Source of the DNA: Sinotaia quadrata
Taxonomy: Eukaryota > Mollusca > Gastropoda > Architaenioglossa > Viviparidae
Direction: 5' to 3'
NCBI GenBank assembly: GCA_028829895.1
Contig: CM054180.1
Coordinates: forward strand, 96,842,135 to 96,906,134
Length of the DNA: 64,000 nucleotides
A model generated the notes under the pieces. That model saw nothing but the letters and a program-made list of their open reading frames with translations, was not told the DNA's origin and did not search any database. Shown piece after piece: positions 14,264-27,470 of the stretch; position 1 is the first letter of the stretch; every line of letters begins with the position of its first letter. Both the position numbers and the translations under genes were made by a program.

Positions 14264-17022
14264 CTGTAATAAATGTGTTACTCGAGTATGTATGTGTGTT
14301 TTCAGCTGTAATAAAATCTGTACTTGGGATGTGTTTCAGCTGGGCCTGAAAAAGCGTTGTCCGTACAATTGGGAGCCGTTCCAGAATTCCTGCTACGGGT
14401 TTGTTTCGGAAAAAATGTCGTGGTTCGACGCAGGTGTAAGTTACTTTATTAGCAATGCTTACTTTGTAACTTAATTAAAATGGTATAGTTTAATATTAAT
14501 GTAAGACGCTGTATTAATAATCTGTAATTTGTAACTCATTGAAACTGTCATGGTTGATTGCCAATCTTAAAATCGCTCCATTAACAATGCTTAATTTGTA
14601 ACTGAATGAAAATGCTATATTATGAGAGTAACAAGTCCTGATGTGGGCAATGTTTAAAGTGAAATTCAGTGTCTTGGATCTACTTCAGTGAAAGTCTAGG
14701 CACAGCCATTTTAAAATTGTTGGTTTGATGCCATGTATATATTGCTCTGGGTATGTGCACGTGCATATATATTTTACTTTCAGGCAAACTGCAGGAATTT
14801 CGGTGGTCACTTGGTTGAGATTGAATCACGGGCAGAAAACGACTTCGTAAAAGGTATCGTCAGTCCTAAAGGTAAGAGTCCGTTAATTCTTTCATTTTTC
14901 TCATTTGTTTGCATTACAAAGATAAAATAAATAGACGAATCGTGTCAAAGAATAAGGCAAATAATTTAATTGTTAAATTGGAATATATGTGTTAGTTACA
15001 CATAACGATAATTGTAACTATGAATAGCGGTATGTGTAGCACTTTTTACATTCAGATATAGCCTGATAAAGTGCCAATGCAAGAAACACCTTCTGATCAG
15101 ATTTTCACCCTAAGCAATAATAAATGAAAAATAATGGAAACTTTGCTTGTGCACAATCAGCAAAATCACACAACGCCACTCGAAAATAAAATTGAAATAG
15201 TTGATATAAAGATCGATAAGAATCACAATCAACAAAATCACACAACGCCCCTCGAAAATGAAATTGAAATACTTAGTTGGTATAAAGATCGATAAGGACC
15301 ACTTGATCGTATTAGTACAAAAAATGCTTCTAGTGCCAGCTTTCATAGCAAATTACACATTGCAACTCGCAATTGCACATGTGCCAATTGTGACTGCAAA
15401 TTGACAGGTAAATATGTATATGTGTGTCAATTTGTAGCGCAAATTGCCCAATAAACACTTAGGTTCTTATGTACCAATTTGTCTGCAAAATGCCCAGAAA
15501 AATATGTATGTGTGCTAATGTGCTAATTTTAACTGCAACTTGTCTAGTAAAACATGCATTTGTGCCAATTGTAACTGTCAGTTACCCAGTAAAAAAACTA
15601 TATGCGTGCCAATATTAACTGCCAGTTGCCCAGTAAAACGTGCATGTAAGCCAATTTTAATTGGAAGTTTCCAATAAAACGAACATGCGTACCAATATTG
15701 ACTACAATTTGTCCAGTAACACATACATGCGAGCCAGTATTGACTACACTTTGTCACGATGCACGTGACTCAGATAAAAAAAGATTATCTTTAACTGGTC
15801 TTCTGTAAATAATCTTGTTCATTTGTGTTAAAGGGTTTATTTACAAAGCTTGTGTAGTGTTAGAAATTATAAACAAAACCATTTGTGCTGAAATACACAG
15901 AGACGTGATGATTTTCAAGAGGCCTGCATGCACACACTCACCAGTTCAGGACAGCTGGTATACTGACACACTCACCATTTCATGATAGCTGGTATACTGA
16001 CACACTCACCACTTCATGACAGCTGGTATACTGACACACTCACCAGTTCAGGACAGCTGGTATACTGACACTCTCACCAGTTCAGGACAGCTGGTATACT
16101 GACACACTCATCAGTCCATGACAGCTGACATACTGATACACTCACCAGTTCATGACAGCTAGCATACTGACACAGTCACCAGTTCACGAAAGCTGCTGAC
16201 TGACTTCTTGCTCACACATCTAACTGACCTACATTGCTTGGTGAATGCCTATCATCTTCTCATTTGATTGATTGAGTGTAGGGGGCGCTTCCGGCTTCCG
16301 CCGCTTTCGCGCCATCTTCTCATCCTACTAACATGTTCATTTATCCCATTCCATTTTAATATGTCTACAAATATGTTGACCTCCTACCCCACATACATTC
16401 AAATAGATTCATACATCTTTCTACTCAACAGGATGAGGTTCTGTTCCATGACTAAATGTTCCTTGTTGCAAGTGATTTAAACATACAAACAAAAGAAAAA
16501 GAAAAAATAGCAAAATACCAGAATCTCAGATTAGAAATCTAGAAACTGTGGAATGCAAAAGCAGAAGTGGTACCGATAGTGATAGGAGCCTTGGGGGACA
16601 TAACATTTTAGTTTGAAGTTATCTGAATAAACTCCCATTAAACCGTAGACTCGCCCCACTGCTAAAGGCAGCGTTCCTCGGAAGTACCCATATCCGCCGT
16701 AAAACCTTGGATCTCCCAGAAACTTGGTAAGATTATGATACTTTGGTTTACAATATTGTTCTACACATTCAAAGGTATTTTGTTATTTTTGACAGATGAG
16801 CGTACCTGGATAGGCCTCAACGATTTAGTGATGGAAAACAACTTCGTTTGGGCATCAACCATGAAGCCATTAATATTCAAAAATTGGGCTAATGGAGAAC
16901 CCAACAATAATCCGGCAAATGAAAACTGCGTAGAAATGTACACTCGCGACATAAATGGCAGGTGGAATGACATCAGCTGCTCCAAATTGTTTCCTTCTCT
17001 CTGCGAGATAGAGAAAAAATAG
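11432..17022 (+). CDS. Secreted C-type lectin, single CTLD, 4 coding exons, 161 aa
   Basis: Coding exons are 11432-11506, 14340-14435, 14784-14871 and 16796-17022, with intron phases 0, 0 and 1 that all join in frame. The product starts with a signal peptide (hydrophobic core about residues 11-25), followed by one C-type lectin-like domain from about residue 32 to 157. Cysteines 32, 43, 60, 131, 148 and 156 form the six-cysteine long-form CTLD set. WIGL lies at 91-94, the EPN calcium/sugar motif at 121-123 and WND at 143-145; in this family EPN with WND predicts calcium-dependent mannose-type binding outside the cell. TAA directly precedes the first ATG in frame. ATGs at codons 4 and 11 could also start translation and would keep the signal peptide. 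Length fits invertebrate secreted single-domain lectins. A role in pathogen or symbiont binding is family knowledge, not visible here. Confidence 0.9.
11729..11931. repeat. 33-bp tandem repeat, 6 copies, lectin intron 1
   Basis: Unit contains ATCAAGTCATTGATAGAATT. The period is a multiple of three, hence open on both strands without being coding. Confidence 0.95.
12621..13036. repeat. 60-bp tandem repeat, 7 copies, lectin intron 1
   Basis: Unit contains TCATTGGTCGAGTGTCTCTG and ATTGGTTGGTTAATG. Each unit carries two ATTGG (CCAAT-type) boxes. Copies are nearly identical. Confidence 0.95.
13673..13753. repeat. 28-bp perfect inverted repeat (hairpin), lectin intron 1
   Basis: Arm 13673-13700 is the exact reverse complement of 13726-13753, around a 25-base loop. 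Arms begin GTTACTGAATATTGAAGAGT. The right arm runs directly into a 44-bp tandem array. The function is unknown: a small-RNA-like stem, a MITE or a recombination scar are possible. Confidence 0.93.
13752..14098. repeat. 44-bp tandem repeat, 8 copies, lectin intron 1
   Basis: Unit contains ACACTTTGAGAATAAGTCAT and TTATACATTACGACTTC; copies are almost identical. Confidence 0.95.
14120..14339 (+). repeat. Repeated splice-acceptor-like units before lectin exon 2
   Basis: Four units of GTGTGTTTTCAGCTGTAATA type, split by a GT run (14196-14260). Each mimics the real acceptor GTGTTTCAG|CTG at 14340. Confidence 0.8.
14340..14435 (+). CDS. Lectin coding exon 2: start of CTLD
   Basis: 32 codons with acceptor TTTCAG and donor GTAAGT. 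It encodes RCPYNWEPFQNSCYGF, the classic opening beta-hairpin of a CTLD with its first two cysteines, then SWFDAG, which leads into helix 1. Phase 0 at both ends. Confidence 0.9.
14784..14871 (+). CDS. Lectin coding exon 3: helix 1 region of CTLD
   Basis: Acceptor ACTTTCAG and donor GTAAGA. It encodes ANCRNFGGHLVEIESRAEND, the conserved C-x(n)-GGHLVEI-S-AEN stretch of CTLDs. It ends in phase 1; the split Asp codon is completed by exon 4. Confidence 0.9.
15350..16195. repeat. Two degenerate tandem arrays, lectin intron 3
   Basis: 15350-15760: units with GTGCCAATTTTAACTGCAA and CCCAGTAAAACATGCATG, diverged. 15935-16195: units with CTCACCAGTTCATGACAGCT and GGTATACTGACA. 15165-15285 has a third, two-copy repeat with ATCACACAACGCC. 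Confidence 0.8.
16512..16729 (+). mobile_element. LINE reverse-transcriptase C-terminal remnant
   Basis: Conceptual translation gives KYQNLRLEI, a stop, then KLWNAKAEVVPIVIGALG, which matches the end of non-LTR retrotransposon polyproteins (family pattern W-x-K/V-...-VIPVVIGALG). In another frame 16660-16729 reads LKAAFLGSTHIRRKTLDLPETW-stop (LQK-S-LLG-A-I-R-K-L type tail, written here in two parts: LKAAFLGSTHIRR and KTLDLPETW). It is broken by a stop and a frameshift. It sits in lectin intron 3, directly before exon 4. Family call from memory of the motif; the exact clade is unknown. Confidence 0.65.
16796..17022 (+). CDS. Lectin coding exon 4: calcium/sugar site and C-terminus
   Basis: Acceptor TTGACAG; ends at TAG 17020-17022. 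It carries WIGLND, the EPN triad, ENCVEM, WND and the two last cysteines. A perfect GTAAGT donor four bases after the stop suggests that the transcript is spliced again into a 3' UTR exon. Confidence 0.92.
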
Positions 17023-17026
17023 TCTT

Positions 17027-17640
17027 GTAAGTATCATTCCTTGTAAGTATCAATCCTTTAAAAAAATTCCTTGTATGTATCAATCCTTTCCAGTACCAAA
17101 TCTCCTATAATTACTTATTAGTGCCAATCCTTTCCAGTACCAAATCTTCTATAATTACTTATTAGTACCAATCCTTTCCAGTACCAAATCTTCTATAATT
17201 ACTTATTAGTGCCAATACTTTCCAGTACCAAATCTTCTATAATTACTTATTAGTGCCAACCCTTTTAAGTACAATTCCATATAAATATCAATTCCTTCAA
17301 ATATCCATCCATGGAAGTATCAATCCTTTTAAAGAATCATTCCTCATATGTATCATTCTTTATAAGAACCGTTCCTTGTAAGTGATATTCCTTATCATTA
17401 TAAGTATCAATTCTTTTAATTATCATTCTGTGCAAGTAATATTCCTTATTAGTTTCGTTCTTTATAAGAAGCATTACTTGTAAGTGTCATTCCTTTTAAG
17501 CATCATTCCTTGTAAGTTCTATTCTTTATCATTTGTCATTCCTTGTAAGTTCTACTTCTTATCATTGTCATTCCTTGTAAGTATTATTCCGTGTAAGTAA
17601 TATTCCTTATCGGTGGATTACTTTGTATATGTCATTCCTA
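17027..17640 (+). repeat. Degenerate repeat of donor-like TCCTTGTAAGTAT units
   Basis: Starts at the GTAAGT donor right after the lectin stop codon and runs for 600 bases with many further GTAAGT hexamers. It includes a 45-bp unit with ACCAAATCTTCTATAATTAC in 4 copies (17085-17260). Confidence 0.8.
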
Positions 17641-17937
17641 TTATCATTGCTTAAATGTTTGTGTAATACAGTGTTATACTTTGATATTTCAGTGTTTGTC
17701 GCAAGGTGATACAGCCTCAAATGTATAAATTTGTGTAATGTTGTAGTATAACACGATATGTATCAGTGTGTGTAATACTATGTTATAGCTTGTGACGAAA
17801 ACACCACACATTAACTGGAGAGTTAATTTACCTGCATTTTCTCTTGGGATCGTAAGGATTACTAAAACTGGCAACCTGTGCTTTATGGGAAAATATTGTG
17901 AGAAAAAACCTCGCGAAAAGCAGAAATCTCTCCTAAT

Positions 17938-18221
17938 TTTTCTGTCACGTTATCTGACAGTTATCATACTGCGCTGCATTCTGTCACGTTATCTGACAGT
18001 AGTCACACTGCGCTGCATTCTGTCACGTTATCTGACAGTAGTCACACTGCGCTGCATTCTGTCACGTTATCTGACAGTAGTCACACTGCGCTGCATTCTG
18101 TCACGTTATCTGACATTAGTCACTCTGCGCTTCATTATGTCACGTTATCTGACAGTTATCATACTGCGCTGCATTCTGTCACGTTATCTGACAGTTATCA
18201 TACTGCGCTACATTATGTCAC
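17938..18221. repeat. 39-bp tandem repeat, 7 copies
   Basis: Unit contains TCTGTCACGTTATCTGACAG. The open frame across it (13-residue period) is an artefact of the period. 18222-18916 after it shows nothing recognised. Confidence 0.95.
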
Positions 18222-18916
18222 GTTGAGAGCACACGAGATTGTGCTAGTCACCAGTATTGCTATGTTAATGAGAAATTGACCAAAGGCAATATTCTAAATT
18301 AAACCTCTGCCAATTCTACGCAGTTATTTGTTGATTAAAACAATGTCTCATTCTGTGCTTAAACAGTCAGTTTATGTAATATCTGCAATTTCATGTTTTT
18401 TACAATTTGCCTATCCATATATTTTGATTTAATTGTTTTATAGAAATTGTTGTATTGTCAAAGTGACCCGACTTTAAGCACTCCTTATGAAGTATGTTTT
18501 TGTAAGTGTCAACGTTGAAAGTAAATAACTCACATGGAGAATATGCTAGAAAATTGCTGATGCAATCCAAATCAGCTCCAACTGGTTGACTAAAAGTCTC
18601 ACACTGTCCATAACAACCTCAATTAATGGGGATGGACCGAAAGTTATTTTGTTGAAGAAAGCCTATATGCTAATCATTTCAAATTCGAGTCCTGTCTTAA
18701 AGGCGATCATTAGCTTATGGTAAGTTAACTGACTGATAACGAAAGAATGGACTTCGAAATATTTCATACAAATTTGCTATTGATCTATGATTTAAAATGG
18801 AGAATGCTTATGCAAGTGAACCATTATTTCTATGTTCACTAATTTGATTACGTTGTACATTGTATTTGTGAATTTTGTTTGATGCTATATTTCTTATGCT
18901 TTTTGTGTATTATATT

Positions 18917-19945
<1,029 letters not shown>

Positions 19946-20023
19946 TAACTTAAGAAAAAGACAGGACAAAGAAAAAAGGAATAGTTTTTCTTTATACTGA
20001 ATATATACCCCTTTTGTTTTCAG

Positions 20024-20229
20024 AATTGATGGAAATCTTTGAACAGGAGCGAAGTTGCAGAAGTTTCATTATGGAATATTTTCACATCTGCATCCGAAAC
20101 ACGATTGTCAACAAGAATTTCTCGGTGTACGCACTCGTCTTTCGATATTTCAAAAGTGTGCTATAAATAGAAACAAGTCACAAATCGTACGGTGTGATTA
20201 TTCTATGAATATAATTTCATAAAAATAAA
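20024..20229 (+). other. Probable 3' UTR exon of the lectin, with poly(A) signal
   Basis: A polypyrimidine tract and TTTTCAG end at 20023, and AATAAA lies at 20224-20229. This would be reached from the GTAAGT donor at 17027, just after the lectin stop codon. The exon is not coding. Bases from 20102 on are duplicated at window position 1, so the window probably opens inside the 3' UTR of a second lectin copy. The splice is inferred from signals alone. Confidence 0.45.
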
Positions 20230-21379
20230 GAAAAGGAAAATATGCGTACACCCTTATCTCTCTGGAATATGTAAATGTATACAAAATAAAGAAAAGCAAT
20301 AAATACGTAGACTGTTATATTTTTGGTATATTTCTTGGAAGACTGTAAAAATTTGTCGAATGCACGTGTTAGATTATTATTTAAGTATACTTGTACTCAC
20401 CCACACAAATAGTCATGTTGCCATTATTATTTAAGTATACTTGTACTCACCCACACAAATAGTCATGCTACCATTATTATTTAAGTATACTTGTACTCAT
20501 CCACACAAATAGTCATGTTGCCATTAGATTATTTATATGTATGCATTCAACCACACTAGTCATACTATCGCACTCAGTCACACAAGTATTGTTATTTAGT
20601 CATAAAAGATTATTATATAATATTTAGGTACACATGCACTTATCCACACAAGTATGTCTTATTGTCAGACGTACTTATTAGATTACAAGTACTATATAAT
20701 GCTAACGGACGGTTATGTAGAATTCCTATTTTACAGACTTTAGCGGACGGTTATGTAGAATTCCTATTTTACAGACTGGACTACAAAACAAAATAAAAAA
20801 TGCAAAAACAGATACTATATGTTTTCGTTTGAAAAATAAAACACCCCCCCCCCCTTACTTTTAAGTAATGTATTGGTTTTCAACTTCGAACTCGTATTAC
20901 TAACACCACCACCGCATATATACGGTGTGCACTTGTTGAACAATATCACGTGACTGACCATGCCTCTCCCATCATCCAACTTTGCTCCGGCCCGACATAC
21001 CTGGAAGCTACGCTGTCGAAATAACCAGTAACACGGAAGAACACGTCACGGTGACAAGAAAGCTCACTATAAACACGTGTATTGAACTTACTCGTCAAAA
21101 AACTGACAACACCCCTTAAATTGGTGCTGCTAACGATCTTTGCGACATGGAACCCGTGACCTCTCTATGTAAGTTCAAGGTTTCTCTACTTGCCTGGCTC
21201 GCCAAGTCGACATGCTTTTATTAGAGATCCCATTAATTAGTTAACGTCAAACAGTAACTACGATTCTTTCCTTCATAATCAACTTAACTCAGTTATTATA
21301 TTAATAAGTCAAGCCCTTGATAATGGCAAAGTATCTTCGATACTTAGTATTCAAGCCAGGTGCACAGAAACAATAGTTG

Positions 21380-21449
<70 letters not shown>

Positions 21450-22262
21450 TGTGTCGGGGATAGAGTTAGCAATCTAGCAATCGTGTGTTGCTGCTATGAC
21501 CTCATGTCGAGGAGACGCTGTTAAACTAAATCGTAAACCGCCCTATAAAAAAAATAATAAGTTGAATGTAGCCAGCCATTTTTGGCTATAAGTGAAAATT
21601 GCCATAATTGTTTTCCAGTAAAGCGCTGACAATTATATCATTAACGCAATATAAATGTCACGGCTTTATAATGTTGAGGAAGTTTAAATACGTGGAAGTT
21701 AAATGCTTTTATTGACGTGTTTAACTTTTCCTTTATATAATTACGTGTTTTCTTTATACAGTTAGGTTTTTTCCCTGTATACAATTAGGTATTTTTCGTT
21801 TGAACTGTATCTTCGTACGGGGAAAACACAACATATAGCTTAATTGTTATATCTAAATTAATATTAGGGGTACTTTTCATTTTTGGAATTTGGTAAATAC
21901 CCTCCCTGAGATGAGTTACTGCTTACATAACGGGAAATACCATGCCTCATTATTTACATTAAATTTGGATTTTTGTTTCCCACCAACATTCTGCCAAGAT
22001 CGTATGAATTTTGCTATCGTACATTCTTGCCTTGTGTCTTATTTATTTTATATCTTTCTTTCAAAGTGTAGACTCGGGTGGATAGGATACTGGTGTGTGC
22101 GTGCATATTTGTGTGTGTGTGTGTGTGCGCGTGTGTGAATTGATAGACTGAGACTAGTGAGAGAGGAAAAGGGAAAGAAGTGAAAGACTGACAGAAAGAC
22201 CAAATTAGACACTTAATGTGTGTGTACGTGTATGCGTGCGCACACGTGTTTGTATGTGTATA

Positions 22263-22321
<59 letters not shown>

Positions 22322-23279
22322 CAGACAGACAGACAGACAGACAGGTGACTAGAGAAAAAAAGGAGAAAGTGAAAAGAATTTTAAAGCTAAAGGAAAACAT
22401 AAGAAGCCAGGAATTATCGACAGGCTGTGTGAAGTTGTCTGCCCTTAACCAACAATGTCTTTCCTTTCCCGTGTTGAGCCAAAGCACGGTAAACATGAAA
22501 GATATCCTTGTTTAAACCCTACACAGCCTCTCGACACTGGAGGCCATCTTCAAGACTGTATCGGTTTTTAAAACATGTATCAATACAATAAGTCCTGATT
22601 ACGAGCCCAAATCAAAGTAAATATAAATCAGTGCACACTTTCATTGTCAAACAAGTCAAGAACAAATAAAAACAATATATCTCACTGATAGATAATGCAC
22701 AGTCGTACTGAGCGTTACATGTACATATGCCTGTGTAACGTCTAGACTAGTGAAACATTATTGTAGCATAAAGATTATGCATTGCAAAAGCACGGCAGTA
22801 TATCGCAAATAAAACTTAACGACACATTATTGCAACTATAACACAATCGATAAAAAATTGCACTTCTACCTTTAACTTCAAGGCACTGTAGATATAAATA
22901 TAAAGTTAAAGAAATGCCAGTGGTAATGAAAGAACACGACAATGCAAATAAAATATAAATTTATAGGCTTGTGCAACGATCACATCGTTTAGCACGTGAC
23001 GCGTCAGTTATACCAGTCAAACTGATCCTTACAAGATATACCACCCGTCAGTCATCTCAAACTGATACCTTATAAAATACGTCACACGTCAAACTGATAC
23101 CTTATAAAATACGTCACCCATCAAACTGATACCTTATAAAATACGTCATCCGTCAAACTGATACCTTATAAGACGTCACCCGTCATTCATCTCAGTCAAA
23201 CTGATACTTTATAAGATACGTCACCCGTCAGTCATACAAGTCAATTCATGTCTCATAAAATATGCCACCCGTCAGTCAC
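20102..23279. repeat. Direct segmental duplication, copy B
   Basis: Second copy of 1-3710, 20.1 kb downstream in the same orientation. Similarity starts at least at 20102 (the window edge limits the comparison) inside the probable lectin 3' UTR exon. Holds GT runs at 21381-21449 and 22275-22320. Nothing coding recognised. Confidence 0.93.
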
Positions 23280-24449
23280 CAATGCCAACTGTTGCTCTAT
23301 AAGATACGTCATCCGACATTCTTCAATATCACCTTAAACCTCACAAAATACATCACCTGTATTTCATTCCAGTCCAACTCGTAAATCACAAGATACGACA
23401 CCAGTACAATACTACTCAACTACAATTGTTAACTGGTGTCTCAGATTCGTCATCCATCAGTCATCTCTGTCAACTCATATTTCACATGATACGTCAACCA
23501 TCAGTCATCAATGACACCTTAAGTTCAGATAGATCCCCATTAGTCATCCAAATCAAGTGATATCTCATGCATATATTCGTCATCCGTAAGGCATCTCGGT
23601 CAACTGATACTTCAACGAAAAATACGTCACCCACCAGTCATTTCAATTAGCAGATTATTCACAAGATAAGTCACTCTTCATCCATCTTAGTCAACTAATG
23701 CCTCAGGTTTTATAATAAATGATCAAGCACATCATTAAGTCACATTTCAGTCATTTCGATTCCACAGTTATTTCTCGTCATCTAAAACTCACCTCAGTCA
23801 CAGGATTCATCACCCGTAAGTCAACTGATTTCTCATTTCTGATAGTTTTTAAGTGTATAATGGTCAGAACTAAGTCAAATTGTCGGCTGCCCAACTCAAA
23901 TTTTTATTAGACCCAAGTCGCACTGTCGTCAACCTACATCGCAATGTCATCAGCCCAGGTAGTACTATCGTGTGCCTAAGTGGTAATGTCGTCTGCCCAA
24001 GACTTATTATTGTCAACCCACCTAAAACGTATTGTCGCAAACGTATTGACCCTTATTCCTTTCACACACCCATCTCCCCTCTTCTATGCACCCCCTCCTC
24101 CACCGAACCGACCAGTGAGCAAGCAACATCCAACAAAAACATTCTACGTCTTTAACATTTTTTCCTGTGTACACATGCGGGTGTAGCCTTGTGCTTTGCC
24201 TCAGCCATCATCCAATCCGCAGCCGAGGCTGTCTGAACACCCTTACGTCATGCTGTACTGTTCAGTGCGCCATGATTCCCATAATGCTGTTTCCCATAAC
24301 GTCGTTTGCTAATATATAATTTTTAATTTTTTTCGCACAATTTATTACAATGATGATCACTTTGTTTATTCCAGTGAAGAGGTTATTTTTTTCTCTCTCT
24401 ATCTTAAAAAACTTAGAAAGATTACAAAATTGTAAACATTACTGGTCAC

Positions 24450-25080
24450 TCACACTGGCTCTGACATTTTAACAAATGGGTGGCTAAACACTGGCTCTGA
24501 AACTTTATAAATGGCTATATGAACAGTGGCTCTGAAACTTTATGAATGGCTCTATGAACAGTGGCTCTGAAACTTCAATAAATGTATGGTTATACACTCA
24601 TTGATGCTAGAATTTTGCAAATGGATGTCTTTTTCTTATACTGGCTCTAGAATTTTAACAAATGGATGTCTATATACACTGGCTCTAGAACTTTAACAAA
24701 TGGATGTCTGTACTGGCTCTAGAATTTTAACAAATGGATATCTATACACACTGGCTCTAGAACTTTAACAAATGGATGTCTATATACACTGGCTCTAGAA
24801 CTTTAATAAATGGATGTCTATATACACTGGCTCTAGAGTTTTGCAAATGGATGTCTATATACACTGGCTCTAGAATTTTAACAAATGGATGTCTGTGTAC
24901 ACTGGCTCTAGAATTTTAACAAATGGATGTCTGTACTGGCTCTAGAATTTTAACAAATGGATGTCTGTACTGGCTCTAGAATTTTAACAAATGGATGTCT
25001 GTGTACACTGGCTCTAGAATTTTAACAAATGGATGTCTGTACTGGCTCTAGAATTTTAACAAATGCATGTGCGCACAATG
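24450..25080. repeat. About 37-bp tandem repeat, about 16 copies
   Basis: Unit contains ACTGGCTCTAGAATTTTAAC and AAATGGATGTCT. Unit length varies through TATATACA insertions. The preceding 23280-24449 holds degenerate GTCATC-type relatives of the 32-bp array and nothing coding. Confidence 0.9.
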
Positions 25081-25164
25081 GTTTTGAAAAATATCGATGA
25101 CTTCATGACTGTGGAATTTTAGCAAATGGATGTCTATACCGACACTGGCTCTAAACGGTAAGAA

Positions 25165-25365
25165 ATCAATGACTATATAAAACTTAACAAAACAATGCCT
25201 ATATAAAACTTAACAAAACAACGACTATATAAAACTTAACCAAACAATGACTATATAAAACTTAACAAAACAATGACTATATAAAAAATTAACAAAACAA
25301 TGACTATATAAAACTTAACAAAACAATGACTATATAAAACTTAACAAAACAATGACTATATACCC
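25165..25365. repeat. 26-bp tandem repeat, about 8 copies
   Basis: Unit contains AATGACTATATAAAACTTAA. Confidence 0.93.
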
Positions 25366-25369
25366 ATTT

Positions 25370-27225
25370 ATCTCGGTAACTGGCTGATCAGAGTAGCATA
25401 CCTGCCAAATTGTTGAAGCGTGACAAGTGGAAATGTGGGGAAACTTGCTTGCTAATGTAGGGGGCACTTTCGGCTTCCGCCGCTTTCGCGCTGGGTGAGG
25501 GGGTTGTGGGGGGGGAAGGGAGGGGGTGGTTTAGCCCACTGGCTATGTCAACCTAGTTTTTATCTATCATTTCCAAATGGTCAGCTGTCCGCAAAGTTGT
25601 TTTTACTGTTTACCTCATTACCTCATGCCTGGCCGGTCAAAGTTTTCTAGGTCACTCTGAGGTCTTGTTGTTCGGGTGTATCATTTTTTTTCCTTTTTTT
25701 AAAAAAAAAAAACAAAAAACCCAACACCCTTATTGCCTTTTCCTTCCTCCCTCTTTTTATTTTTTATTGTCCTCTTTTTTCTTTTACATTATTTAACAGT
25801 TCTACTTATCTTATTACTTTTTTTCCTTTTTGTTTCCTTTCTCCTTTTAATCTTTTATCATTTCGCTTATTATTTGTTCTATTTTACTTGTTTATTTCTT
25901 TACTCTAGTTTTTTAATTTTATTTGTCTGGTTAAAATAATTTAATTAGTTGCTTTTATATATCCAATATTATTTCCTTATTTATTTTGTGAATTTTGTCA
26001 TTTAAATTTAGGTGGTCCTCCCAATCATTACTTTAGTCGACCAATGGTGGGGCGGTAGGGGCGTCACTGGGGATACAGACGGAATGTAAAAAAGGACAGA
26101 CCTCCTAGGTGCAATGGGGTTGGGATGAAATATAAATAAATATATATATATATATATAAGTTACTACATGCACATACCAGACAATACTTCAACAATACAA
26201 CACGCCAATACGACGAAGAGAAAAGAAAGAAAGAAAAGGTTCCTTTAACATATAGGTCCCATCCGGGGAAAAAACATAGGTTTATAATCCGGCACTAGCT
26301 CCCAACTCATATCCAGTGGGTGACTGAGTGGAGGCAGATTACCGGCACCGGTTTGGGGGGGTTATAGGTCTTGGGAATATATTAAAAATCAAGGTTTAGG
26401 GGTTAAATTTTACACTGAAACCAGACAGACAGACAGATACATATATAAACTAGTATATCGTGATAAAAGTATGTATTCATTTTTATAAATGTATTTCCTA
26501 CACACATGCATTACATAACAACAGCAATAATATCAGTACTACAAGTTGGAACTTTGAAAAATTACGTTAGTAAATTATTTTAACCAGGCTAAACGTATCA
26601 CTGTACAAACAGTTCAGTACAAGTAACAAATTTATCGCCCCTTGTTTTCAGCTACATTTTTTTTTTAAATCCACACAATTACTCTAATTCAGATCGAAAG
26701 GAACAGCTTGAGATTTATATACTATTGTGATAAAATTATCTCCGTACCCATTCACTCACCACTCCAATGATCTGGACGGTAAATGTGTGCCGTGGATCAG
26801 GGGCAGTAAAAGCGGGGGAGGGGACGAATAGGGCGTAATCAAATATTGGCTGCACAATAAGTCCTCTTCAAACTTCCCACGTACGAAGAGAGGCGAAGTT
26901 GGTTTTCAGCTCTGAACAAACTTGCCACTGAATCTCTCACCACTGTACTGTACCTGGCTGCACCGGAATGTCCCGCAATAACTGTGAGTTGAAGATTTAT
27001 AGCTATTGTTATTTGTTGTTTGCATTGTCATCATTGACGATGGTGATGATGATGATGATGTGTTTATCTCTGGGCCCTTTATGATGTATACATGTACATT
27101 TATATTCCTGAGAAATGTAAACTCATGACGTTAAATCATGAAAAGTTTGCACTTGCAACATGCTCAAGAAAATTAGTTGATAACGTTAGAAAATATCTCT
27201 GCATACTCTCAACAAAATCATGGAA
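25370..27225. other. Intergenic, with unclassified element-like segments
   Basis: Contains a GC-rich 36-bp motif shared with 16278-16313 (at 25457-25492), T-rich low complexity (25685-25950), a (TA)n run (26140-26158) and no recognisable gene. A GTGAGT follows a candidate leader near 26990 without any partner exon. Confidence 0.4.
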
Positions 27226-27227
27226 TT

Positions 27228-27470
27228 TCATTCGATAACTCTCCACACTACAATAACTACAAGGTTCGTAATATACTAATGATAATTTCACTCGATAATT
27301 CTCGACACTATAATAACTACATTGTTCGTAACATACTAATGATAATTTCACTCGATAATTCTCGACACTATAATAACTACATTGTTCGTAACATACTAAT
27401 GATAATTTCATTCGATAACTCTCGACACTACAATAACTACATGGTTCGTAATATACTAATGATAATTTTG
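27228..27470. repeat. 60-bp tandem repeat, 4 copies
   Basis: Unit contains CTAATGATAATTTCACTCGA and CACTATAATAACTAC. 27471-28109 after it: nothing recognised. Confidence 0.93.

Noticed and set aside
17792..18226. 144-codon frame after the lectin
   Set aside because: Seven copies of a 39-bp unit explain it; no start or splice support.
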